A stretch of 64,000 nt of DNA from Apostichopus japonicus (GCF_037975245.1 NC_092581.1:16185303-16249302); one strand, 5' to 3'. Shown: positions 1 to 11,755, numbered from the stretch's first letter. Numbers and translations are program-made. Notes: generated from the sequence alone by a model not told the origin.

Positions 1-911
1 ATCTCATGTCACAGGAACAACGTTAGTACAACGGGGGGGGGGGGGGGGGCGGTATGCACATTGCATTGCTGATTTATTAATACTTTAGTGAAGTTAAAGG
101 AGGACATGTGTCTGGCATCGAAATGTATACTATTATGAAATTTAATTACATTGTCAGTTTTTGGCAGCACTTTTATGTGGAAGGGTGAATTTTTTAATAA
201 TATTTTTTTATTTTTTAGTCCAAATGGTACATTTTTACGTAGTTTTGTGAATAAGAAATTTGCATCGTAAAATGCCTTTGTTTATCACATTCTAGTCCAT
301 CTACAAGGTATGCATGTATAGGTATGGACCAAATTGGAAGGCTTTGTGTGTTTCTGGGTGTAACTCGTGAGTGAATTCTTGTTGTATCACAGAATAACTT
401 GAATTACATGAACCAAGCCTAGGATTGTTAAGTACTCATTTGAAGAAAAAAAATGGCACTTTTGCATCATGGTTGTTGCACCCATTCTGTATTCCATTAT
501 ATAAACGTTAACAGAAACTATGATACCCATCATGTTAGTCAAACAACTGCTGGGCTGATGACAAGTACCCTAGATTCACAAAGGGATAAATTACTCCCCT
601 CCTCTCTCCCCCAAAGAATTATCCCTTTCACAAATAATATAAAAGTACATTACAACCCCAGGTCACAAGGAAATCGTGCAAGAGCTTGCAAAACAAGGCT
701 GAGGTGTGGTTTGATTCCGAATGTTGCACTCAAATTGCTAGAATTCATGCTTGGGCCTAGCACTGTAGTAATATTCATGGCACTGCAGTTTGCATTACCC
801 TTATGTACAATGTAATAGGCCTATACACTGTACTCCCGTGAATGGATGGTGTGTATCGCTTATTATTTGGGGTGAAACACTAGTCAAACCTTCTTTTTTT
901 CATCTCTATAG

Positions 912-1016
912 GCTGCAGAGGAGGATGAAGAAGAGGTCCCCGGGACCACCAGCGAGGGAAATTATGAAATGAACATTGTAGATACGGTAGAAGGAACCTT
1001 GCAGTTTACCTCGTAG
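912..1016 (+). CDS. Probable last coding exon of an unidentified gene
   Basis: A pyrimidine-rich tract ends in an AG acceptor at 910-911, followed by an open frame of 34 codons ending in TAG at 1014-1016. The encoded tail begins with an acidic cluster (AAEEDEEEV) and ends in LQFTS. I do not recognise the family. The +1 frame also gives a short open reading (LQRRMKKRSP...), but it is less plausible because the acidic frame runs to its stop right after the acceptor and is followed by UTR-like sequence. Earlier exons would lie left of the window. If the acceptor is real the exon begins on a codon boundary (phase 0). Confidence 0.42.
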   Translation, partial: AAEEDEEEVPGTTSEGNYEMNIVDTVEGTLQFTS

Positions 1017-2505
1017 TCTAACCTCACAGAGGTAGAGCTTAGAAGAACTCAAATGAGGTAGAGCCTCATCCAGCAAAAAGGTTATATCGGTCAAGTCTTA
1101 ATCAGATCAGAGATGTGTCAGGGTTTTGTGGTTTTCGCTTTTCTTTTCTTTTCTTTTTATGTCACTGAAAAGTAACAAATGTTTCTTCTAAGTTTGTTCA
1201 CAAGCGAGGTTAAATAATGGTAAGGATGGAATCATTATAACACTGACAAGAACAGGTAAAATATTTTGCACAAATTTGTTGGAATAAGCACTTGCTTTGA
1301 CTTGACTGTATCATGTGTTAATTATTGTAAAGTTTTGGGGGTTGAAAGCAGAAATATATGATATCACGGAAGACACACAAAGAACTTTAAGGCCTGCTGC
1401 CCTCTACCGAACTGTTCATGACCCAACTTGACTGTCGTTATGTGGAAAATCGTGGATAGTTGGGTAGTGTGCGTGTGCTTGAGTCTATGGCTGATTTCCA
1501 GCTGCCTCGCCTTTGATCGGGGAAAAATGAACGTGTAGCATTTTTTTAACTCTGCAGTGTGTGGTGGGTCGTGAGACTCGTGACCCACACAAGCAACAGA
1601 CGTTGTTTTTGCAAGTCAGTCATTCAGTGTACAAGGGTCAAGGGCAGTTGTAAGCCTCCCTGGGTCTTTACAACTATGGAAATCTGGGTGGGGGGGGGTT
1701 GGGTGGAGTCAGGTAATGTTAATTTGGGGGCTCAGGGGCAGTGTGTTGCTGGCTTAGTTAAGTACCTGTGTTCCTTTAACTGGTAACCATGAAATTGAAA
1801 CAGAAAAGTAAGAGTTATTGCAAATGAATGATGTTTTCTAATTTTCTTGTTATAATTTTTGAAATATGTAGAAACTAAGCTATTAGGTATTTTGAATGCA
1901 TTTGGAAGTGGGATGACAGGGGGGTGGGGGCTACATGTGGAAGGCTTCAAGTGTTGTGATACTTTTCCAGCCTAAATTGCACACTCTCAAACATTCACCT
2001 GATTGAAGACTTGAAACACAGACTGTTTAGCCGGTAAAACATTCAAATGATGCTAAATGTTCTGTACAAACACCAGCTACACATCTTTGCATTTTTTAAA
2101 TATTTTCCCTTGTTGCTTAGAGATTCTGGATTATACTTGATGTGTTTTTACACATGTCTCCCTGTATTCAATGATCGGGGGTTTTTTCTCTCATCTGTGT
2201 GGTGGGCATGTTACTTAATCAAGACCATTTTCAACTGGGTTGGGAACATTGTACACGGTATCATCCTTTAGATGTTACGACTAATATACACAAAATCGTC
2301 TCATTATTAATCGTCTCTTTCCTTACAGGTTGGATACCTTTTTTGTATCCTGTAAATAACCAGTGGAGCAATATATTAAAAATGCATGTTTTTTTTTTCC
2401 TCATGCAAATTTATGACTGTGCATCATGTACATTTATGAGCTTACAGTGAAATACCTTTATATAGAAAACTTGAGAAAAGAATAAAAATCAGCATAGTGA
2501 AACTT
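1017..2505 (+). other. Putative 3' UTR of the left-end gene
   Basis: About 1.5 kb without coding signal, without large repeats and with a T-rich plus strand. It ends near a canonical AATAAA at 2481-2486, followed some 40 bases later by a GT/GA-rich stretch. This fits a long 3' untranslated region of the exon at 912-1016. It is inferred from position and composition only. Confidence 0.35.
2481..2486 (+). terminator. Candidate polyadenylation signal (AATAAA)
   Basis: Canonical hexamer downstream of the TAG at 1016, followed by a TGTGTGAGAGAG-type GT-rich element around 2527. It is the best poly(A) candidate for the left-end gene; an ATTAAA-like hexamer near 2375 is an alternative. Confidence 0.4.
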
Positions 2506-3554
2506 TCCTCTCAAAAGTAAAGACTTGTGTGAGAGAGAGAGAGAGAGAAAAAATATTCATTTCAAACAGTTGAATTTTTCTGATATTATCTTTGTCTTTC
2601 GAGTCTGTTTAAGTTTTAACAGTACTTGTTTATTTCCCCTCGTTCAAATCGATTGGGGGGGGGGTGGGGGACTTCAATTTGGTGGTTGTTTGAATGTGTG
2701 GGTGATTAGGGGTTTAATGTTTATGCCATTCAACACCCCAGATAAATGTACAATCTTATCAATTGTCGAAGTGGAAAGACATTCACCAATCATAATTTTC
2801 CTGGATTCTTGGGGGAGGGGGTGTAATAGAGGGATAGCTAATTTTCTACCACAATGGGAAAGCCCTCGCACGCGTGCAAAAATAAAAATTGCTGGATAAA
2901 TTAACGTAAATATTTTATGTACGTAGTCTTCTAATATTTATATCACGCCCTCACTTTGCCGAACAGTTTTGTGAGAGTGTTCTAAGGGTTTATTTCAAAG
3001 TATTTAGGTAACACTCCGGGTGTAGGTAGAGAATTCGCGCTATTTGGACAATTTCTTTCTTTCGATTGCGAAAGCTTTTCTCCATTAAACCCACCTGGTC
3101 AGAGTGCATTTAGAATAAGAAACATTGAATCTGCTTTGGAAGTTTGTTTTCCCGAAATTCATCAGTATTGAGACTTTAAACTGAAAAATAAAAGAAACAT
3201 AAGATCGAACATTATCTTGTGTTTTTCCCTTTTCGGAACGCACAGAATCATTTTAACGTGATTTGAAAAATTCAGCAATCTTAAATAATTGAAATAAGCT
3301 CTGTTGTTTCTTGGAAAAGAAACTTCCATTTTTGCATAGGAAGTGGATGTATTGTAACGAAACTTAGCTGCTGACGATTTATCATCTTGTTTGTGTGATC
3401 GCCATGGTTAGTTCCAATTTAAATGGACTGGGGTCGACAGTGGACCAAGTTGTGCGGTTTCGTACCCATGTGCTCATTTTGGGTGATATTTCTGGAAAAA
3501 AAAAAGTATCGTTTGCGTAACACGACGTTGCACCCTCATGTTTACAGTCTGTAA

Positions 3555-3656
3555 GGGGAGAGAGTGGGTTGGTTAGTGCGTGTTCATTTCCACAACAGTT
3601 GAAGATGTCATTAAACAAAGGTGTTGGTACAATATAACCAATTTTCCTTACCGAAG
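3555..3656 (-). repeat. Inverted repeat, arm 1
   Basis: The reverse complement matches 4661-4763 almost base for base. Both copies contain the string GAAAATTGGTTATATTGTAC, then AATGACATCTT and ACTAACCAACCCACTC. In this arm the sequence lies inside a 104-codon open frame on the minus strand and encodes KIGYIVPT...NDIFNCCG. The product is not recognised. It may be a duplicated exon or part of an uncharacterised transposable element. Confidence 0.7.
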
Positions 3657-4660
3657 TAACACCTTTTATAAATGATCTAAATTCTTTTGATTGCATAGTT
3701 GCTTAAGTTAATGGTCAAGGCAACGTTTCTTGAATCTGCTTAGTTCATTTCGCGCCGCGGTTGGGGTTGAAAACTATTAATATACAACAACCAGTTAAAA
3801 TAACAGTATCAGGCAGTATTTTATCACCCTCCATTCCATTTTTGAAGAAAAAAATACGATTAAAACATTGAACACTTCTATCGCTTAGCATGCAACTTCC
3901 GAGGAACAATACAAAACCGGAAAACATTTATGACTAACAAAGGCTTGAAACTGCTTTGAAATCGCGTATCACTGGCAAGATGCGTCGAGCGCCCTCTTTT
4001 ACAAGGTTTGATAAAACGCCCAGTGACAGCCTTTGACAAAGTTTCCATTTTCCCCGGAAATTTGAAAAACCTATTATTTTCACTTTTAGCTTCTAAAACG
4101 ATCGTAAATTATCTTTGCTATATCGATTTGGAATGATTACCATCGACATATTTCGTGAAACTCTATAAACTGAGGAATTTTGGCTAAAAAATGATCGTGT
4201 TTGAAATGTTTCGATTTTCTCTAGACTTCTTTGACAGAAATATATATTTCTCGGGACGATTAATTTCGAGCCAATAAATATTGGCAAAACGCGGTTATCT
4301 TTAGATAGGGGCATATCGACATAAACAAACGTAGAGTTTTGCTTACCTCTTACCCGTATTTTTGAATAAAAACAAGAATCTTAGTGTTACAATTTTAATG
4401 GCACCTCATAGAAATCAGCATTGGCCTACGGAGGCAAAAGCATGCCGGAATAAATAGTAACGATTTTATCCCTTCTGTAGAATCAGAAGGACCCCTGATC
4501 CATATGCATGATTTTGGCAAGAATCGTTAAAGTCTCGAGTTTGGATCAAAGATTGAAAAAATCACAAGGCTATATATATATATATATATATATTGCCTTA
4601 CCAGTTTTAAGGATAAAGATCTAATTTCTCAGATTTTGTCAGAATGCCTTTAATTGCCAT

Positions 4661-4763
4661 CTTCGGTAAAGAAAATTGGTTATATTGTACCAACACTGTT
4701 GGGTAATGACATCTTTAACTGTTGTGGATATTAAAACGCACTAACCAACCCACTCCTTCCCCT
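4661..4763 (+). repeat. Inverted repeat, arm 2
   Basis: Opposite-orientation copy of 3555-3656, separated from it by about 1 kb. Read on the plus strand it also gives KIGYIVPT-L-NDIFNCCG, but a stop codon follows soon after, so this copy is not an intact frame. Confidence 0.7.
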
Positions 4764-5106
4764 GACCAACCTCTTAGCAATTTAATCACAGAAGTCCCTT
4801 CATGTTAAATGTAATAGGTAGTGCTACACAATAATGAGAGAGAAATAACCCTAATGTTAGCATATTTATAAATCTTTCTCAGGCCTAAAATTTGATAGAA
4901 CTCCACTTTCAATTGGTGCTAAAACCTCCCATGGGACCCTAATATTTGAACCTTACAATGTAAGGAGACTTAAAAAATATATGTGGAAAGAGCCAGTTGG
5001 CTTTGTGATGTTATTGATGTTATTGATCCTGCGTTTTGGTTTCGTTAAAATCGTAACCTTTGTAGTCATACAGGTGGATGAGAGTGTGTGTGTGTGATGC
5101 ATTGCT

Positions 5107-5650
5107 TGTAAATACGACATCTCAAAAACGGAAAATTTGACAAATTTCATAATTGGTGCGTAGGAATACCACATTGAGTAGAAGAACCATATCATTGTTT
5201 TCTGGGAGGTCAAATGTCATTTTGGGTCACCAGAGGTCAAATTGTGAAAACATGTAAACACGATATCTCATGAAGGAAATCTTGGACTAATCTCATATTT
5301 AGTACGTATAGTTGTGACACGTTGAGTTCAAGACCCTTATTATTTTTGGTGGAGATCAAAGGTCATTTGGTATTACCAGGGGTCAAATTGTGGAAATCTT
5401 GTTATACTCGGCATGTGTATGAATCATATAGAGAAGAAGTTAATTGTTTAACGTGGAGGTTAAAGGTAATCTGAGGTCACCAGATGTCAAACACTGAAAA
5501 CCTTGTAAACACTAGATCTCAAGTTAGGAAGCATGGAGATTGTTAATAAGTGGCATGCGGATGATTTATATTGAATAGAAAAACTCAATTGCTTTTGGTA
5601 GAGGTCAAAGATCATCAGGGTCACCAGCAGGCAAACTCTGGAAACCATTT
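5107..5650 (+). repeat. Degenerate ~146-bp tandem repeat with AGGTCA direct repeats
   Basis: Roughly four diverged units. Each starts near TGTAAACACGATATCTCA and ends with GGTCACCAGAGGTCAAA-like sequence (unit starts near 5107, 5253, 5399 and 5503). Three units carry a direct repeat of AGGTCA-type hexamers spaced by one base (5207-5219, 5353-5365, 5603-5615), and the third unit carries a decayed version near 5455. Confidence 0.7.
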
Positions 5651-5737
5651 AAACATCAGCACAGAAGCAGTTGTTAAGTACAAAATTTGAAAAAATGACA
5701 CAGCAGATTAAAAGAGTAGCTGCTAGTTAGGCGCACA

Positions 5738-6164
5738 ACTCCACAAGAACAGATTCATAGACTCCAATTAATCCAGAACTCAGCTGCGCGTATTTTAACT
5801 CATTCTCGTAAGCATTGTCATATCCACCCTGTCTTAAAAAACCTGCACTGGCTACCTGTAAAATATCGTATTATGTATAAAATTGTCCTTATTGTTTATA
5901 AATCACTTAAAGGACATGGTCCAATGTATATTTCTGACCTATTACATATTTATGTCCCCTCTCGTAATCTAAGATCCAGCTCTCAATTTTTATTATCTGA
6001 AATTAAGTCCAAACATTCTTGGGGGGGGGGGGGGGGGTAGGTCATTTATTGTTTCTGCCCCTCGCTTATGGAACCAACTCCCCTTAAAAATCAGACAAGC
6101 ATCTACTCTCTCTAACTTTAAGAAGAGCATAAAATCCCATTTAATGACAAAAGCTTTTATATAA
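5738..6164 (+). pseudogene. 3' end of an L2/CR1-type non-LTR retrotransposon reverse transcriptase
   Basis: Conceptual translation shows the C-terminal signature of L2/CR1-like reverse transcriptases. It reads LQLIQNSAARIL, then HPVLKNLHWLPVKYRI, YKSLKGHGPMYISDLL and PSRNLRSSSQ. After a 17-base poly-G tract (6021-6037) it continues as RSFIVSAPRLWNQLPLKIRQ to a TAA at 6162-6164. The frame before and after the G tract differs by one base, so the copy is broken. The poly-G lies where the family has a glycine-rich 'GGRSF' stretch. The retrotransposon ORF is 5'-truncated, as is usual for LINE insertions. Confidence 0.88.
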
Positions 6165-6304
6165 TCTTGTACCATTAAGTTTTTCTTCTGTCATTGTTTT
6201 GTATTATTCTGTATTATTTGTATCATTTCTCATTGTCAATTGCGCCATGAACATTCTTTGAGTGGTGTGTGCGCATTATAAGTCGTATTATTATTATTAT
6301 TATT
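6165..6304 (+). repeat. 3' tail of the non-LTR element, ending in (TTA)n
   Basis: Follows directly on the reverse-transcriptase stop and ends in a TTATTATTATTATTATTA microsatellite around 6285-6304. Short microsatellite tails of this kind terminate L2/CR1-type elements. Confidence 0.65.
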
Positions 6305-6647
6305 AAACATGATAGCTTATTTCATGGTAGAAATCAGAACATTTATATTATAATAGCTGTTTCTGGTGAATAGGCAGAAGTCTATTGCAATGAAGTAATC
6401 GAAACTTCAATGCATTTTTGCATTCTGGTTTTTTTCTGCCTGTGGGTAAACAGTAAGAATTTCACGAGCTGCAAGTTTCCGCGCATGGTTAACTTTCATT
6501 CATTCGATTCAATATCATAGAGACAGTGATTTCTGATGTTGGCTTGTTCATTCGAAATTATTCTACATTCAGGATGACTCACAATAAAATAGAATAGAAT
6601 AGATAATTGTTGATAAGGAAAGCACTGTGAACTATCAAGATATTAAA

Positions 6648-6766
6648 ATAAAATAAAACTGTTAGCAAACTGCTTATCCACTAGAGAGCCTCTGTAGGAG
6701 AATGTGTAAAAGTAAGTTGGCCTGACGTTTCGATCCTAGCAGGATCTTCTTCAAAGGCTAAATGAC
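6648..6766 (-). mobile_element. Penelope-like repeat with hammerhead-like hairpin, copy A
   Basis: Nearly identical, in opposite orientation, to 57647-57765. On the minus strand it reads TTGAAGA, a GATCCTGCTAGGATC hairpin, then GAAACGTCAGG, followed by a shared tail (CAACTTACTTTTACACATTC...GATAAGCAGTTTGCTAACAG). The order CTGANGA - stem II - GAAA is the catalytic-core order of hammerhead ribozymes, which are known in Penelope-like retroelements. This copy has T in place of the first core C. No protein-coding remnant is seen beside it. Confidence 0.6.
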
Positions 6767-9700
6767 GGCTGGAGATATTACACTAAATATTGGTACTGGA
6801 GAGGGGAATATGGGGAGAGGAAAGGGCGGCGGCAATTGGGGTGCTGCGTTTACTGATGTTATTCAACTTCATTGTTTTTCTTTGGAGAGGTGGGCTGGGG
6901 GTCCTTTCGTAATGACCGTTCTTAGATGCAAATTGGTGCGATGCTTTGCAACACGACATTTGTCACAATATTAATTAACGTCCCCCGCAGCACGAAAATC
7001 TATTCTATCAGGGAAAATGTCAACCTTTGTGAGAAGGGGGGTATGCCCCGTGGCAAGGGTTTCGTTGACTGAGCCCACCGGTACCGTCATTTCTAATCTT
7101 GTTTTCTTTTCCAAGTTGGGTTGAAGGGGTTGAGGCGTCAAGAGAATAACCAAAGCATAATGATTAATGACGAAGTGTAGTGCTTCTTTAAGTACGAGTG
7201 GCACATCGATTTTTACACCTTTTCTTTGGTTAATGTTATATGGTGAATACGCCTACAGATGTAGGCTGACTGAGGGCTGAACGTTGCAGGGTGGGGGTCG
7301 ATGAAGGAGCTAAATAGCTGCTGTGTTGAGGGGGGGGGTCGTCTGTGTGCTGAGTAGCAGATATTTCACAACCAAATACAAGAGGAAAGATCAATTATGC
7401 GTTTGAAGTAAATGTATTTACAAGATACATGTGAAACTTAAAAAAAAAATGTGCTTTGCTTGACTCTTGCAAATATAGGAATGTTGCTGTGAACGGAACG
7501 TAATACATTGACAAGTATAATTACTATGTTGAATACTGTAAGGCAGTCTCCCGTAAAAGCCTTAAAAAATCGTACATATATGATGAACAAGGATGAGGTC
7601 TCTGCGTAGGCTACCAGTCGATCCTATGAAAAATTGCGAATGAGTTGCAATGTTTACCTACTTCTCCCCTCCTTACCCCCCCCCCTCCCTTCCTACCGTC
7701 ATCTCCCATTACCCCACCATCTCCCATTACCCCACCATTCCCCATTAATCACCCCCATCATAACCCCCATTCACGTCAAAACCATATTGACTGAAGTGTG
7801 ACGCATATCGTATATTAAATAACAAACGAAGAGCATTTTTATATATACCACATCATCACTTGTGTATGTCCATTAAAACAGTATAGTACTGTACAGTCTG
7901 TTATCATAGAAAAAAAAACTAAAGTGAAACTTAACCATTACGGTGGGTACAAACACCCAGCTGAGTACATCCATGATCAGAGCACACAAGAGATCAGAAT
8001 TTTGCTTCTGGCAATATTTAATCAATTCTAACTCAATAACCCTGGTTTATACTCAACAATCAGTTCTGAGTTTGTATTACCGGCCACCTTTGCAGTTTCC
8101 TCGCCGTCTTGCAAAATACTGACCAATCAAAAAGTTTCCCGCTTGTTTCTGCATTAGCCTGTCTGCCTGTGACCTGGTAAAAAGTGCACTATAGCCAAGG
8201 CGGCATTCAACTGCAGTCACCGAAATTCGAGATCATTTTTTTGAATAACCCCTGAGAAGATATTCCAGTATATGTTAAATAAATAGCAATCGCAATACAC
8301 TCCATGATAAAATGCCGTTATGTCGGCAGAGGAGAAAAAAATAAAAGGATTTTCATTAAGAATGCCATTGATTTATTTGTCTGACATTGTGAGGGCATGT
8401 TGTTGTGACAGACCTATAAGAACGCTCTGAGCTATCGCGAGTTACTCTCTCTCTCTCTTAAATTTATGATTCAGAATTTAGAGCGATTCTTTCGAAGAAT
8501 CCCCAAATTCTTTACTTTCTGCATAGTCTCTTTGCAAGAAACAGGAAAGTCAAGACAAAATCCAGAGGCTTGTCCCGTAGGTAGCCTTGATTGAATGTTA
8601 TGTAAACAAAGTATAACTAACTTGACGATATTCCAAATGATAAAAACACTAGCAAAGAATGCGAGCTTATTTCGATCGTGACATTTTTATCAAACGAATT
8701 TTGAAGGATTTATAGCAAAAAGGCGAAGAATAGTAAAGTGACTGCTCTTTAATTATTCAAGAGTGCAGCGGTTTAGAAACACGAATATCACACTTCCTAC
8801 TATAGTCAACGCGCAGCAAAAGTACAGTTGATAATCCAATATGGTCAGTTTATTGGGGCGTGATTATATAAGCTGCATCAAGGATGAAGATTCGAAAATA
8901 ATTACAGATATTAGCTTGACTTCTTCAAAGGACAAAATACGTGACGTGACTAAGGCATTTCAGGAGCATTCGTATTTTGCTAGTGACTAGAAAATGAGAT
9001 GAAGGTTTACTGACTTTTATCATGATTTGAGTCTACACATTACATATGTTATATTCACGTAAAAACAATTGTGACAAAGTCCTCGCTAGTACATTTAACT
9101 ACATGCCTGTCTTGTCCATGGACCCCCTTCTTTGATCAACGTTATCCATGTTAGAATTATAGAAGAGGTTAAATATCGGTAGTGGATGTCTCCTACCCCC
9201 CCCCCCCCGCCCCACCACAACCGTCTTCCCCAATTTGTTCAAGAAGTCTCTTCATAGGGTGACACCTGTTAGATACCATAGTCTCCATAGGCTCTGTGTC
9301 TCCCATCTCAACACTAACCTATCAAAAGTATTGATTTTTTTCCGTTCCCCGGAGACAAAGTTCGTACCTTCTTGTACTCGCTTAGTCACTGAAAGTCTCG
9401 TATTTACGATGTAAAGGCAATGCGTGTTGTATCTTACCCACATGGCATATTGCATTGGTATTTTCGAACTGACCTTATAGGTCATAAGAGTTGCCTTGAA
9501 ATATGTTATATAGACCAAAAGTTTTAGAACCCCTCTTTCGGCCATCCACACGGCATTTTACCTCCCTCCCCCCCCCCCCACCTTCCCTGGGTCCCACACC
9601 AACACAAACACAACTGCATTATGGGTATTACCCCCCTCAAGTACGCACGAACAAAGACACTTTCCTGTCTCCGCACAAACTTGCACTTTCCCATCTACCT

Positions 9701-10033
9701 GCCCTAAAAACAAAAATAGCGTTCTAGCACCGCGCCCCTGTTTACTCACTTCCGGGTCATTAACCACTTTCTCTTACTTCCAAATCTACCATTGGTACAT
9801 AGGCAGAGATAGAAAAGAGCAATTAAATGCTTATAGATAAGTAAATTAATAGTCTCTTCATTTCTCATAAAAAGCGCTAAACATACAGAGTATAACTGTT
9901 AATGGTTTTCAGCATATGACGAAATGTATCTGTTATATGCTTTTAGCACAACCAGTTTACCCCATATATTCTTACATATACCAGCATATCCCTTGCTGAG
10001 ACGCATTATAATGACCTTTCTCTTTTGTGAAAG
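6767..10033. other. Intergenic, no gene seen
   Basis: No open frame with protein-like content. There is a pyrimidine tract at 7668-7770 with a repeated CATCTCCCATTACCCCAC unit, poly-C runs near 9196 and 9569, and A/T-rich unique sequence otherwise. Confidence 0.55.
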
Positions 10034-10039
10034 TTTATT
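10034..10039 (-). terminator. Candidate polyadenylation signal for the HES-like gene
   Basis: TTTATT on the plus strand (AATAAA on the minus strand), about 500 bases downstream of the TGA at 10540-10538. It is the only canonical hexamer I noticed close to the end of the gene. Confidence 0.35.
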
Positions 10040-10537
10040 AAACATGAATGACCTCAGACTTCCCCCAGTGCGCAACCCTGCAGATGCCCTGTAGAGTAAC
10101 AGTCATTTCAATATATATATTACTCACAAAGATATGGATATATATGGCTAAAATTCAAATTTCAATTTAGAGTGTGTTTTCCCGAGAAACCGCCCAAGAC
10201 ATGAATATCCTTTTCAAGGTACCAGGTACATAGCCACGAAAAATATGATTCGTTTAGTTCTTGGAACTATTGAATGTCGTCATGGCCAGGGAATTATCAC
10301 ACCTTTTATCCATCTTTGGACCAACCCCCTTCTGCCCTTCTGCAGAAAGAGTGAATTAACTAAAACTCAAAGGTGGATCCTTCTGAGATCATCACTTTCG
10401 CGATCAATATAAATCTGCAATTAGCATGCTCTCTCAAACAAACCAAAAATTCTAGCACTCATTTTCCTTACGTACATCCTTGATCTAGATTTGATTTGAT
10501 AATACACACCATGCATACAGGAACTCTTCCTTCAAAT

Positions 10538-11370
10538 TCACTGCTGTGCTGGCTTTACCCATGCGTACACATAAGGTGCTGCGTAGTTTAAATTAAACCC
10601 GTATGCTTGCCCTCCCACGGTATTCAGGCTAGTTGCCATGGCTTTTTCCAGACCTAATCTCTGAGTGGCACAAGACAACGCTAGTGGCGCTGACTGCGTG
10701 GTGAATGCCACAGGCGCCAATTGATGCGCGATACTCTGCGTATACACCGGTCTACTGATCGTTGGCTGAGTGTGCGCAATCGTCAAAAGCGACTCCTTGC
10801 TCTTCTTCGCCGCCTCGGCTCCGCGTTGAAGTGGCGACGGGAGTTCGTACTCTTGATTCGTATCGACGGTCAGTGGCTCCATGGTCTTCCCAGACGTGGT
10901 GGCCAACGTCAATTCTGTCATCGTACCTGGCGTGTTGGTTAATGTCAGGGCCGTCATCGACCCTTGCGGTAAAGAGTTTGAAGACGAAGATGAAGAGGTC
11001 GGAAAGGCGCTTACAGAGGTAGATATGAGTTCATGGATAGGAGGAAGTTGCTGCAGAGACGTCGGGCTCTGCGTCGCCGACGTCTCCCCGCCTCTTGAAT
11101 TGAAACACACCAAGGTTTGTCCTACCAGAGATTCGGCCGACCTGCGATTATTATTATCGATAACCACTTCGTTATCTCGAAGGTGGTTACGTAGTCCTAC
11201 GACGATTTGATCCGTCGGGGTGAGACCCTCCTCCTCTAACAAGTAACGCACGGCCTCTTGGCTACAGTCTTTATAACCGGTCACGTAGCCCTCCAAAGCA
11301 GACTCCCAACAGATGTCGTTAGCTGAGTTACTATGTGAGGAATGCGATGGTGTCTCCTTCACTTTCGATC
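10538..11370 (-). CDS. HES-like gene, exon 4: Orange domain and C-terminus
   Basis: The minus strand has a TTTCTATTTCAAACTTGCAG acceptor, then the exon from 11370 to a TGA at 10540-10538 (residues 97-373 of the assembled protein). The phase-1 junction with exon 3 forms Gly97. Residues 122-163 are an Orange domain. The pattern is L-E-x-Y-x-x-G-Y-x-D-C-x-x-E-x-x-R-Y-L-x-x-x-E-G-L, then GLRNHL. It aligns without a gap through the EG of HES1 (LGKYRAGFSECMNEVTRFL...EG). The rest is Ser/Thr/Gln/Pro/Ala-rich and low in structure, like HES C-termini. The protein ends in VYAWVKPAQQ: no WRPW, and neither YRPW nor the HEY terminal TEIGAF. A GGGTAAAG within the last codons could be a cryptic donor to a further exon. 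Confidence 0.85.
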
Positions 11371-11489
11371 CTGCAAGTTTGAAATAGAAAATGAAAGAAA
11401 CTATGAAAAATTGTGACGAAGCTTAGTAATGCGACCCATGTTGATAAACCTCACATTGACACAAACAGACAAACAGACACACACACACA

Positions 11490-11492
11490 CAT

Positions 11493-11530
<38 letters not shown>

Positions 11531-11627
11531 ATTTCTTTATTTATATATATATTGGTTAATTATATTATATAAATTATAATATATATATTATCTATATATA
11601 TAAATTATAATATATAAATATATATAT

Positions 11628-11658
<31 letters not shown>

Positions 11659-11691
11659 GTGTATATATATATATATTATATATAATATATA

Positions 11692-11755
<64 letters not shown>

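Larger units (their letters stand above)
2507..5106. other. Intergenic region with an inverted repeat
   Basis: No supported gene. It holds a G-rich patch at 2654-2670, a (GA)n run at 2530-2548, an inverted repeat (3555-3656 and 4661-4763, listed separately) and a short (TA)n at 4573-4593. The longest open frame, 3696-3382 on the minus strand, contains one arm of the inverted repeat. Confidence 0.6.

Noticed and set aside
453-815. 120-codon plus-strand frame near the left end
   Set aside because: No domain, signal or codon pattern. It lies upstream of the acceptor at 911 and would be intronic.
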